NCBI GenBank assembly: GCA_905214995.1
Contig: CAJMOT010000090.1
Span: 1-9,883, forward strand
DNA: 9,883 bases
Reading direction: 5' to 3'
DNA from: an uncultured bacterium
Lineage (GTDB): Bacteria; Verrucomicrobiota; Verrucomicrobiia; Opitutales; Intestinicryptomonadaceae
Positions 1 to 5,946 of the stretch are shown in pieces. The notes under the pieces were generated by a model. It was given only the letters and a program-made list of their open reading frames with translations. It searched no databases and had not been told where the DNA came from. The position numbers were made by a program, and so were the translations under genes. The stretch's first letter is position 1. Every line of letters starts with the position of its first letter.

Positions 1-260
1 CGGGGCACTCCGACCTCATCGTCACCGAAAACGCGCAAAACGCCGAAAAATTCATGAACCTCGTCGATTCGGCGACCGTCTACTGGAACGCCTCGACGCG
101 CTTCACCGACGGCTATGAATTCGGCCTCGGCGCGGAGATCGGGATTTCCACCGACAAGCTCCATGCGCGCGGCCCGATGGGGCTGAGGGAGCTTTGCTCG
201 TACAAGTACAAAGTGCGCGGCTCGGGGCAGACCCGCGGCGCGCCGGATTCCGCAAAATAG
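1..260 (+). CDS. proA: Glutamate-5-semialdehyde dehydrogenase (gamma-glutamyl phosphate reductase), C-terminal part
   Basis: This is the 3' end of a gene that begins before the window; the reading frame starts at base 3 and ends at TAG 258-260. ProA reduces gamma-glutamyl phosphate to glutamate-5-semialdehyde with NADPH, the second step of proline synthesis, in the cytoplasm. The visible 85 residues contain the conserved family C-terminus: HSDLIVTE, VDSATVYWNASTRFTDG, EFGLGAEIGIST and KLHARGPMGL. The catalytic cysteine lies upstream and cannot be checked. The protein ends a few residues past the usual end (GSGQTRGAPDSAK), a minor extension. A dUTPase gene follows after 40 bases on the same strand, so the two may share a transcript that ends at the hairpin at 688-716. 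The ATG at base 54 is an internal methionine, not the start. Confidence 0.93.
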   Translation, partial: GHSDLIVTENAQNAEKFMNLVDSATVYWNASTRFTDGYEFGLGAEIGISTDKLHARGPMGLRELCSYKYKVRGSGQTRGAPDSAK

Positions 261-300
261 CGGCTTTCCTCAACCTGAAAAATTCCAAAAACGCCGGAAA

Positions 301-672
301 ATGGACAAGCTCGAAGAAATATTCAAGATGCAGTACGAACTCAACAAGCGCATAGGCGTCGATACCGCCGCCATGGGCGACGACGAGCGCGTGAAGTGGG
401 TTCTGAATTACAGCCGCGCGCTCGGGCAGGAAAATGCCGAGCTCGTCGATTCAGTGCCGTGGAAGTGGTGGGCCAAATACCAGAAGTTCGATCCGCAGAA
501 CGCGCGCGTGGAGGTGGTGGACATGCTGCACTTCATAGTATCGCTGGCGCAGACGCTCGGAATGAGCGCGGACGACTTTTACCAGGCGTACGCCAAGAAG
601 AACCGCATAAACCACGGCCGCCAGGACTCCGGCTACGCGGTTAAGGACGAAAGCGACTGCCGCTCGATTTAG
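301..672 (+). CDS. All-alpha (dimeric, MazG-like) dUTPase
   Basis: This 123-residue protein resembles the all-alpha NTP pyrophosphatase superfamily, dimeric dUTPase type (dUTPase_2), not the beta-rich trimeric Dut. These enzymes hydrolyse dUTP to dUMP and pyrophosphate with magnesium, keeping uracil out of DNA and feeding dTMP synthesis. The metal-binding signature is visible as E44-x-x-E47 and E71-x-x-D74 (EVVDMLHF). So are the family-typical DSVPWKWW (50-57) and the C-terminal N101..N104..RQ..GY (107-112) motifs. The start is the ATG at 301, which begins directly with the first predicted helix; the preceding bases (cgccggaaa) give at best a weak ribosome-binding site. It lies 40 bases after proA and 16 bases before a strong terminator. 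The fold is well supported; preference for dUTP over dCTP or other substrates is inferred from family resemblance. Confidence 0.82.
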   Translation: MDKLEEIFKMQYELNKRIGVDTAAMGDDERVKWVLNYSRALGQENAELVDSVPWKWWAKYQKFDPQNARVEVVDMLHFIVSLAQTLGMSADDFYQAYAKKNRINHGRQDSGYAVKDESDCRSI

Positions 673-687
673 CGCCGTTTTGCGCTC

Positions 688-716
688 AGCCGTCCCCCTG
701 CGGGCGGCTTTTTTTT
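688..716 (+). terminator. Intrinsic terminator after the dUTPase gene
   Basis: AGCCG (688-692) pairs with CGGCT (705-709), and CCC (694-696) with GGG (702-704), with a single bulged T at 693 and a five-base loop. A run of T from 709 to 716 follows. It sits 16 bases after the dUTPase stop and 62 bases before the pyrG start, so it most likely ends the proA-dUTPase transcript. Its position also rules out the longer in-frame pyrG start at 680, which would lie before the hairpin. An attenuator role for pyrG is possible but there is no direct sign of it. Confidence 0.82.
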
Positions 717-736
717 GGCGGTTCGGCCGAATAGTG

Positions 737-768
737 TTGCCAAGCGGGGCCGTTTTGCGTTTTAAAAT
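737..768 (+). promoter_or_regulatory. Candidate pyrG-kdsA promoter
   Basis: Because a terminator ends at 716 and pyrG starts at 779, a pyrG promoter should lie between them. TTGCCA (737-742) resembles a -35 box. The A/T-rich TTTAAAATT (761-769) offers TTTAAA at spacing 18 or TAAAAT (763-768) at spacing 20, the latter longer than ideal. Transcription would then begin around 775, leaving almost no leader. TAGTGT (732-737) is a poorer alternative -10 box. This is inferred from position and weak matches only. Confidence 0.3.
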
Positions 769-778
769 TGGCCCCGAA

Positions 779-2389
779 ATGAAATACATATTTATCACAG
801 GCGGCGTCGTTTCGTCGTTGGGCAAGGGGCTTACGTCGGGGGCGCTCGGGGCGCTTCTCGAAACCAGAAAACTCAACGTCAGGATACAGAAATTCGACCC
901 CTACCTCAACGTCGACCCGGGCACGATGAGCCCTTTCCAGCACGGGGAAGTGTACGTCCTCGACGACGGCGCTGAAACCGACCTCGACCTCGGCCACTAC
1001 GAGCGCTTCACGCACTGCAAGCTCAGCAAATTCAACAACCTGACCTCCGGTCAGATATATGAGCACGTCCTCCAAAAGGAGAGGAGGGGCGACTACCTCG
1101 GCAAAACCGTGCAGGTAATCCCGCATGTGACGAACGAAATCAAGGCGCGCCTCTACGCCGCGGGCGAGGGCGTCGACGTTCTCATCACGGAAATCGGCGG
1201 AACCGTCGGCGACATCGAGGGGCTGCCGTTTTTGGAGGCTCTGCGCCAGTTTTCGCTCGAAGTCGGCAGGGAGAACACGCTCTTCATACACGTCACGCTG
1301 TTGCCGTACCTCAAAGCCGCGGGCGAGCTGAAAACAAAACCCTCGCAGCAGAGCGTGGCGAAGCTGCGCGAAATCGGCATACAGCCCGACATCCTCGTCT
1401 GCCGCACCGAGCAGCCGATGACCGACGACATGCGCCAGAAGCTCTCGCTCTTCTGCAACGTCGAGCAGAAGGCGGTGATAGAGGAGATGGACGTCAAGCG
1501 CTCCATATACGAGCTCCCGCTGATGCTCGCCGAAGAGGGAATGGACAGGCTCGTCGTGGACAAGCTCGGAATCGACGCGCCCGAAAGCGACATGTCGGCG
1601 TGGAGCTCCATAGTCCGCAGGCTCGTCTCCCCGAAGGGCGGGGAGGTGAAAATCGCCGTCGTCGGCAAGTACATAGACTTGCAGGACGCCTATAAGTCCA
1701 TTTACGAATCGCTCGCGCACGCCGGTGTCGGAAACGACTGCTCCGTAAAAATCATCCGCGTGGACTCCGAGGAAGTCGAGCGCGACGGCGCGCAGAAGCA
1801 TCTCTCCGGCGCGGACGGAATACTCATTCCCGGCGGCTTTGGCGACAGGGGGATTGAAGGCAAGATACTCGCCGCAAAATACGCGCGCGAAAACAAAATC
1901 CCCTACTTCGGAATATGCCTAGGAATGCAGATAGCCGTCATCGAGTACGCGCGCGACGTTCTCGGGCTCGACGGGGCAAACAGCGCGGAATTTAACGAGA
2001 GCACGCTCTACCCCGTCATCACCATAATGGACGACCAGAAGGACATCGTGGACAAGGGCGCGACCATGCGGCTCGGCTCCTACGAATGCGCGCTCGTCGA
2101 CGGTTCGAAGGCGCGTTCGGCGTACGGGCAGAATTCCGTGCGCGAACGCCACCGCCACCGCTTCGAGTACAACAACGCCTACCGCAAGCGGCTCGAGGAG
2201 GCGGGGCTGATGGTCGCGGGGATCAACCCCAAGCGCAACCTCGTGGAAATCGTGGAGGTCAAAGACCATCCGTGGATGGTCGGCGTGCAGTTCCATCCGG
2301 AATTCCAGTCGAAACCCTCCAAGCCGCACCCGCTGTTTTGCGCGTTCGTCGCGGAGGCTCTCAAAAAGGCTTCGGCGGAAAAGAAATGA
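779..2389 (+). CDS. pyrG: CTP synthase (glutamine-hydrolysing)
   Basis: The product is 536 residues, the normal family length. It makes CTP from UTP, ATP and glutamine in the cytoplasm. The N-terminal synthetase domain (about 1-265) opens with MKYIFITGGVVSSLGKG, containing the ATP-binding loop, followed by KFDPYLNVDPGTMSP (38-52) and ITEIGGTVGDIEG (136-148). The C-terminal class I glutamine amidotransferase domain (about 290-530) has the oxyanion-hole region PGGFGDRG (351-358), nucleophile C380 in GICLGMQ, and H506 and E508 in FHPEF. The start is the ATG at 779: the reading frame extends to 680, but the added 33 residues are not family-like and would span the terminator. There is no clear Shine-Dalgarno sequence. 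The stop overlaps the kdsA start in ATGA, so the two are probably translationally coupled. AUA codons are unusually common (14 of 35 isoleucines). Confidence 0.98.
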   Translation: MKYIFITGGVVSSLGKGLTSGALGALLETRKLNVRIQKFDPYLNVDPGTMSPFQHGEVYVLDDGAETDLDLGHYERFTHCKLSKFNNLTSGQIYEHVLQKERRGDYLGKTVQVIPHVTNEIKARLYAAGEGVDVLITEIGGTVGDIEGLPFLEALRQFSLEVGRENTLFIHVTLLPYLKAAGELKTKPSQQSVAKLREIGIQPDILVCRTEQPMTDDMRQKLSLFCNVEQKAVIEEMDVKRSIYELPLMLAEEGMDRLVVDKLGIDAPESDMSAWSSIVRRLVSPKGGEVKIAVVGKYIDLQDAYKSIYESLAHAGVGNDCSVKIIRVDSEEVERDGAQKHLSGADGILIPGGFGDRGIEGKILAAKYARENKIPYFGICLGMQIAVIEYARDVLGLDGANSAEFNESTLYPVITIMDDQKDIVDKGATMRLGSYECALVDGSKARSAYGQNSVRERHRHRFEYNNAYRKRLEEAGLMVAGINPKRNLVEIVEVKDHPWMVGVQFHPEFQSKPSKPHPLFCAFVAEALKKASAEKK

Positions 2390-3195
2390 TTTTCGAAAAA
2401 AATTCGGGAAAGACGCTGCTCATAGCGGGCCCGTGCTCGCTGGAATCCCGTTCGCTCGCGCTCGAAGTGGCGGGGGAAGTCGCGCGGATAGCCGCAAAAT
2501 ATTCCGGAAGCGTTGACGTGGTATTCAAGGGCAGCTTCGACAAGGCCAACCGCACGAGCATAAGCAGCCCGCGCGGTCCGGGAATGGCGGAGGGGCTTGA
2601 GATTCTCGCCGAAGCGCGGGAAAAATTCGGCCTGCCCGTCACCACCGACGTGCACGAATCCGCCCAGTGCGCGGCGGTCGCCGAGGTCTGCGACGTCCTG
2701 CAAATTCCCGCCTTTCTTTGCCGCCAGACGGATCTGCTCGTCTCCGCGGCGAAGACGGGGCGCGCGGTAAACGTCAAAAAGGGGCAGTTTTTGTCGCCGT
2801 ACGACATGAAATACGTCGTCTCCAAACTGCGCGAAGCGGGGGCTGCGGAAATCTGGCAGACGGAGCGCGGCTCTACTTTCGGCTACGGCAACCTCGTGGT
2901 CGACATGCGCGCAATCGCGATTATGTCGGAGAACCGCGCTCCCGTGATAATCGACGCCACCCATTCCACGCAGCTGCCCGGGCGCGGCGACGGCGTGAGC
3001 GGCGGCGAGCGCAAGTACGCGGCGCTTATTGCGAAAGCCGCCGTTGCGGCGGGGGCCGACGGAATGTTCATCGAGACCCACCCGTCGCCCGAAAGGGCGC
3101 TCTCCGACGCCGCGACCCAGCTGCCTCTCGGGGAGCTCGACGCTCTCGTCAAGTCGTGCCTGAAAATCCGCGCCGCCGCATATCCGCCCGTCTGA
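2386..3195 (+). CDS. kdsA: 3-deoxy-D-manno-octulosonate 8-phosphate (Kdo-8-P) synthase, metal-dependent class
   Basis: The product is 269 residues. It condenses arabinose-5-phosphate with phosphoenolpyruvate to Kdo-8-phosphate, the first committed step towards the Kdo of the lipopolysaccharide inner core. The TIM-barrel family motifs are clear: IAGPCSLES (13-21), FKGSFDKANRTS (47-58), TTDVHES (86-92), IPAFLCRQTDLL (107-118), VNVKKGQFLSP (128-138) and TERGSTFGYGN (159-169). The four metal ligands known from the Aquifex enzyme are present as C17, H193, E230 and D241, with matching spacing. The E. coli type has asparagine in place of the cysteine, so this enzyme should belong to the metal-dependent class. 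The ATG at 2386 overlaps the pyrG stop (ATGA) and is preceded by GGAAAAGAA, so translation is probably coupled. A small hairpin (3184-3202) spans the stop codon but has no T-run. Confidence 0.96.
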   Translation: MIFEKNSGKTLLIAGPCSLESRSLALEVAGEVARIAAKYSGSVDVVFKGSFDKANRTSISSPRGPGMAEGLEILAEAREKFGLPVTTDVHESAQCAAVAEVCDVLQIPAFLCRQTDLLVSAAKTGRAVNVKKGQFLSPYDMKYVVSKLREAGAAEIWQTERGSTFGYGNLVVDMRAIAIMSENRAPVIIDATHSTQLPGRGDGVSGGERKYAALIAKAAVAAGADGMFIETHPSPERALSDAATQLPLGELDALVKSCLKIRAAAYPPV

Positions 3196-3268
3196 ACGGC
3201 GGACTCTTGCGGGCTCGGATATTCCGGAAATGCAATGTCCCTGCGCTGGCGGCGTCGCGGGCAATTTA

Positions 3269-3284
3269 AAACGGCAAGCCGTTT
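3269..3284 (-). terminator. Weak hairpin between convergent kdsA and gltA
   Basis: AAACGG (3269-3274) pairs with CCGTTT (3279-3284) around the loop CAAG. Read on the minus strand, the hairpin ends in four T followed by AAATT, which would suit a weak terminator for gltA about 100 bases past its stop. On the plus strand it is followed by CGCTGTT, a poorer tail. The rest of 3196-3384 holds no supported gene; open frames there are short and resemble nothing I recognise. Confidence 0.3.
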
Positions 3285-3384
3285 CGCTGTTCCGCAATCG
3301 CCTACGCCGAGTCGCGCCGCTCCGTTCAGGTTGGCGCGCGGTTAGGAGGGGTGGATTTCGGCGGAGTTGCGCCAAGGCATTCAA

Positions 3385-4767
3385 TCAGGCGCGGGCGGAC
3401 GCATTTTCGGACGCTCCGCCCCCGAAGGACTTGTGTTCGTCGGATTCGTAGTCGGAGGATATTTCGCCGTCGCGGTAGCGCATTTTTATGTATTCGCGGG
3501 GCGCCGGGCCCGTGTAGACTTGGCGGGGCCTGATTATTTTGCCCTTGGGGTTGGAGGCGACTTCGCGCCAGTGGGCGATCCAGCCGGGCATTCTGCCTAT
3601 TGCGAACATGACTGTGAACATGTCGAGCGGCATGCCGATGGCTTTTAGGATAATCCCGCTGTAAAAGTCAACGTTGGGATAGAGGTTGCGGTCTATGAAA
3701 TAACTGTCGCTGCGCGCCTTTTCCTCGAGCCGCTGGGCGATGTCCAACAGCGGATCTTTGAGCTTCACGATTTTCAGCACCCGTTCGGCGGCCTCCCGAA
3801 GGATTACGGCGCGGGGGTCGTAGGTCTTATAGAGGCGGTGGCCGAAGCCCATGAGCTTCGTTTCGCCCTTTTTGGCGCGCTCGATGAATTTGGAGCCGTC
3901 GTCGCCGGACTTGTGGATTTCCTCCATCATCTGTATGACGCGCATGTTTGCGCCGCCGTGCAGGGGCCCCCATAGGGCGCAGACGCCGGCGGACACCGAG
4001 GCGAAGAGATTCGCCCCGGAGCTCGCGACCATGCGCACGGTGGAGGTTGAGCAGTTTTGCTCATGGTCGGCGTGCAGGAGGAGTATGAGGTCGAGCGCCT
4101 TCGTGATGTCGTCGTGCGGGTAGTACTCGTGGTACGGCTCGGTGAACATCATGTGCAGGAAGTTCTGGCTGTATCCGAGGTCGCGCTTGGGATAGATGAG
4201 CGGCAGGCCGTTTTTCATCCTGTACGCCATTGCCGCTATGGTGCGGACTTTGCTGAGCAGGAGGGCGGCGGCGTCGTCAAAGTGCTCCAAGTCCTGCTCT
4301 CGCTGGTTGGTGACCATGTGCGGATAATAGCAGCCGACGGAGTTCAAAAGGGACGAGAGAATCGCCATCGGGTGCGCGGTGAATGGGAATCCGCCGTCGA
4401 AGAAGTGCATCATGCCCTCGTGGAGGCTCGCGTTGCGCAGGACTTTCTGCGAAAAATTGCTCATCTGCTTGCGCGTGGGAAGGTCGCCGTAGATTATGAG
4501 GTAGGCGGTCTCTATAAACGTGGAGTTCGCCGCTATGACCTCAATGGGGATTCCGCGGTAGCTGAGCTTGCCCTTTTCGCCGTCGATATAAGTTATGCTG
4601 CTCTTGCACGAACCCGTGTTTGCGAGGCCCTCGTCGAGCGTGATGTACCCCGTCCTCGAGCGCAGCGTCGAGATGTCCACGGCCTTGTTGCCTTCGGTCC
4701 CGCTGACCACGGGGAAGTCGAAGCTCTTTCCGTTGAGGGTTATTACCGCCTTTTCCGATTCGCTCAT
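3385..4767 (-). CDS. gltA: Citrate synthase (type II, GltA-like)
   Basis: The product is 460 residues. It condenses acetyl-CoA and oxaloacetate into citrate, the entry step of the TCA cycle. All three catalytic residues can be placed: H270 in GPLHGGAN, H310 in GFGHRLYK and D367 in NVDFYSG. Other hallmarks are LHADHEQNCSTSTVR (231-245), YDPRA (316-320) and RMPGWIAHW (392-400). The start is the ATG at 4767 (MSESEKAVITLNGK), preceded on the minus strand by GGAAAAGG about eight bases upstream, one of the better ribosome-binding sites in the window. The long in-frame extension upstream runs into the neighbouring kinase region and is basic and low in complexity, so it was dropped. After the usual end (RPRQVYTG, 413-420) the protein carries about 40 residues, some 25 more than E. 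coli GltA, rich in Ser, Gly, Glu and Ala. The gene converges on kdsA. Confidence 0.97.
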   Translation of the reverse strand: MSESEKAVITLNGKSFDFPVVSGTEGNKAVDISTLRSRTGYITLDEGLANTGSCKSSITYIDGEKGKLSYRGIPIEVIAANSTFIETAYLIIYGDLPTRKQMSNFSQKVLRNASLHEGMMHFFDGGFPFTAHPMAILSSLLNSVGCYYPHMVTNQREQDLEHFDDAAALLLSKVRTIAAMAYRMKNGLPLIYPKRDLGYSQNFLHMMFTEPYHEYYPHDDITKALDLILLLHADHEQNCSTSTVRMVASSGANLFASVSAGVCALWGPLHGGANMRVIQMMEEIHKSGDDGSKFIERAKKGETKLMGFGHRLYKTYDPRAVILREAAERVLKIVKLKDPLLDIAQRLEEKARSDSYFIDRNLYPNVDFYSGIILKAIGMPLDMFTVMFAIGRMPGWIAHWREVASNPKGKIIRPRQVYTGPAPREYIKMRYRDGEISSDYESDEHKSFGGGASENASARA

Positions 4768-4796
4768 ATGAATGCCTTTTCCAAAAATTCCAAAAT

Positions 4797-4827
4797 TTAA
4801 TAATTCATCCGGCGGGCGGGCGCGCAA
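4797..4827 (-). promoter_or_regulatory. Candidate gltA promoter
   Basis: On the minus strand, TTGCGC (4827-4822) is a passable -35 box. It is followed after 17-19 bases by the A/T-rich ATTATTAAATTTT, whose ATTATT or TATTAA could act as the -10 box. The start site would fall near 4790, leaving a leader of about 25 bases that includes the GGAAAAGG ribosome-binding site. The element lies immediately after the T-run of the terminator for the upstream kinase gene. The match is weak and rests partly on position. Confidence 0.25.
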
Positions 4828-4828
4828 C

Positions 4829-4851
4829 AAAAAAAACGGCCGTCGCGCGGC
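4829..4851 (-). terminator. Probable intrinsic terminator of the glucokinase gene
   Basis: On the minus strand GCCG (4851-4848) pairs with CGGC (4842-4839) around a five-base loop. Two bases then precede a run of eight T (4836-4829). The surrounding G/C-rich repeats (CGCGCGCGCC) allow alternative, longer foldings. It lies about 27 bases after the kinase stop and 62 bases before gltA, so the two genes are probably transcribed separately. Confidence 0.5.
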
Positions 4852-4877
4852 GCGCGCGGAGGGTCCCGATTTCGGGG

Positions 4878-5648
4878 CTATATGTTTTTGCGGGCTTCGC
4901 AGGCGGCTCCTATTATGCCCGCGCGGTTTTCGAGCCTGGCGATGGCGATGTCGCAGTCCGCCTTGATGTATTTCAGGAACTTGTCGCTCTTTGACGCCAC
5001 GCCGCCGCCGATTACTATCAGATCCGGCCAGCAGAGCGAGTGGACGTATTGGAGATATTTGTTGAACCGCCCCGCCCACTGCTGCCACGAGAGGTCGTGC
5101 GACTTTCTCGCGGCGTCGGAGCAGATTTTCTCGGCGGCAATGTATTTTTTCAGGGCCTTGTCGCGCATTCTCAGGTGTCCGAGCTCGAGGTTCGGGACGA
5201 GCGTGCGGTTTGAAAACATGCTTACGCCTATGCCGGTGCCGACGGTGAGCATCATCAGCACTCCGCTGCGGCGGCCGCGGCCTACCCCGAAATTTATTTC
5301 CGCGCTTCCGGCGGCGTCGGCGTCGTTTATAACCCATGCCTCGCACCCGCAGGCGCGGCCGATTTCCTCGGCGAGGTTTACGCCGATAAAATTCTTGCCG
5401 CCGAGATTGGCGGCGGTCTCTATTATCTGCGACCTTATGACCCCGGGAAAGCCGCAGCCGATCGGCCCCTTCCATTTAAATCCGGCGACGATTTCCGATA
5501 TCGCCGATACGATGTTGGAGGGAGTGTGCGGGGTCGGGGTCGGGATCCTTATGCGGTCGCCTACAAATTCGCCTTTCGCGACGTCGACGATTGCGCCCTT
5601 TACGCCGGAACCGCCGATGTCGAGTCCTAAAACAAGGTTTTTTTGCAT
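4878..5648 (-). CDS. ppgK: Polyphosphate glucokinase-like ROK-family sugar kinase
   Basis: The product is 256 residues. It is a ROK-family kinase closest, by my reading, to polyphosphate glucokinases, which phosphorylate glucose at C6 using inorganic polyphosphate (often ATP too). Visible motifs are the phosphate-binding DIGGSGVKGAIVD (10-22), GFPGVI (66-71), the catalytic-base segment NDADAAG (108-114), LTVGTGIG (134-141) and ELGHL (155-159). The C-terminal WPDLIVIGGGVASKSDKF (207-224) and AGIIGAA (243-249) follow. NDADAAGxAE, GHL and WPDLxxxGGGxxxKxDK closely match the mycobacterial enzyme. The CxCGxxGC zinc motif of ordinary ROK kinases and repressors is absent, and there is no N-terminal DNA-binding domain. 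The ATG at 5648 fits the family start; no good ribosome-binding site is seen. Phosphate-donor preference is inferred. Confidence 0.85.
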   Translation of the reverse strand: MQKNLVLGLDIGGSGVKGAIVDVAKGEFVGDRIRIPTPTPHTPSNIVSAISEIVAGFKWKGPIGCGFPGVIRSQIIETAANLGGKNFIGVNLAEEIGRACGCEAWVINDADAAGSAEINFGVGRGRRSGVLMMLTVGTGIGVSMFSNRTLVPNLELGHLRMRDKALKKYIAAEKICSDAARKSHDLSWQQWAGRFNKYLQYVHSLCWPDLIVIGGGVASKSDKFLKYIKADCDIAIARLENRAGIIGAACEARKNI

Positions 5649-5726
5649 CGGTGAAAAATAAATTGCTTTTTTTGCCGCATAACAAGCAAAATTTCGGGCG
5701 CTCGCGGCGGTTTTGAAAAAAATAGC

Positions 5727-5755
5727 TTGCCAAGGGGCGCGCCGAATGCGAAACT
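5727..5755 (+). promoter_or_regulatory. Candidate tRNA-Ile2 promoter
   Basis: TTGCCA (5727-5732) resembles a -35 box, and the surroundings (ATAGCTTGCCAAGGGG) closely match those of the element before pyrG (ATAGTGTTGCCAAGCGGG). At spacing 17 lies GAAACT (5750-5755), a poor -10 match that keeps the key A and T and would start transcription about nine bases before the tRNA. The A/T-rich TTTAAATT at 5762-5769 is too close to the tRNA to be its -10 box. Confidence 0.25.
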
Positions 5756-5770
5756 GCAAACTTTAAATTC

Positions 5771-5843
5771 GGTCCTGTAGCTCAGTGGTTAGAGCAGGCG
5801 ACTCATAATCGCTTGGTCAACGGTTCAAATCCGTTCAGGACCA
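5771..5843 (+). tRNA. tRNA-Ile2 (anticodon CAT, lysidine type)
   Basis: The 73 bases fold as a complete cloverleaf. The acceptor stem is GGTCCTG (5771-5777) with CAGGACC (5836-5842), the discriminator is A5843, and the D-stem is GCTC/GAGC. The anticodon stem is GGCGA/TCGCT around loop CTCATAA (CAT at 5804-5806), and the T-arm is AACGG-TTCAAAT-CCGTT. A CAT anticodon could mean Met or Ile2. The stretch from the D-stem through the anticodon arm is the same as I recall for E. coli tRNA-Ile2 (ileX), and the acceptor stem lacks the C1-A72 mismatch of an initiator. I therefore assign it to tRNA-Ile2, whose C34 is converted to lysidine by TilS so that it reads AUA. CCA is not encoded: the gene runs straight into T residues, so CCA must be added by enzyme. 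Confidence 0.95.
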
Positions 5844-5851
5844 TTTTTTTT

Positions 5852-5880
5852 GCGCTCCGCTCTTTGGAGCGCGTTTTTTT
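5852..5880 (+). terminator. Intrinsic terminator of the tRNA gene
   Basis: GCGCTCC (5852-5858) pairs perfectly with GGAGCGC (5866-5872) around a seven-base loop, followed by G and seven T (5874-5880). It begins nine bases after the tRNA, so the tRNA is probably a single-gene transcript. It also insulates the GH2 gene downstream, which must then have its own promoter between 5881 and 6007. Confidence 0.9.
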
Positions 5881-5946
5881 CGCGTTGCGCCGGCGATTGC
5901 CATGTTCCGGCCGAATGAATCGGGTAAAATGCCGCCGCAAAAATGC

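Noticed and set aside
680..778. Upstream in-frame start of pyrG.
   Set aside because: The extra 33 residues do not match CTP synthases and the DNA contains the dUTPase terminator hairpin.
686..1801. A 371-residue minus-strand open frame opposite pyrG.
   Set aside because: It is a shadow of a strongly conserved gene on the other strand, lacks motifs and would run through the terminator region.
2179..3384. A 401-residue minus-strand open frame across kdsA and the 3' gap.
   Set aside because: It overlaps kdsA entirely on the opposite strand, its composition is Arg/Ala-rich, and no family resemblance is seen.
4768..5475. In-frame N-terminal extension of citrate synthase by 236 residues.
   Set aside because: The added residues are Arg-rich and lie antisense-free but out of frame over the kinase gene on the same strand, as expected for a shadow; MSESEK at 4767 has a ribosome-binding site and fits the family.
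5663..5689. Inverted repeat TTGCTT/AAGCAA with a 15-base spacer upstream of the glucokinase.
   Set aside because: The six-base, A/T-rich arms are expected by chance in a gap of this size, with no extension of pairing in either direction.
5771..5843. Reading the CAT-anticodon tRNA as initiator or elongator tRNA-Met.
   Set aside because: It lacks the initiator C1-A72 mismatch, and its D-arm, anticodon arm and variable loop follow E. coli tRNA-Ile2 rather than elongator tRNA-Met.
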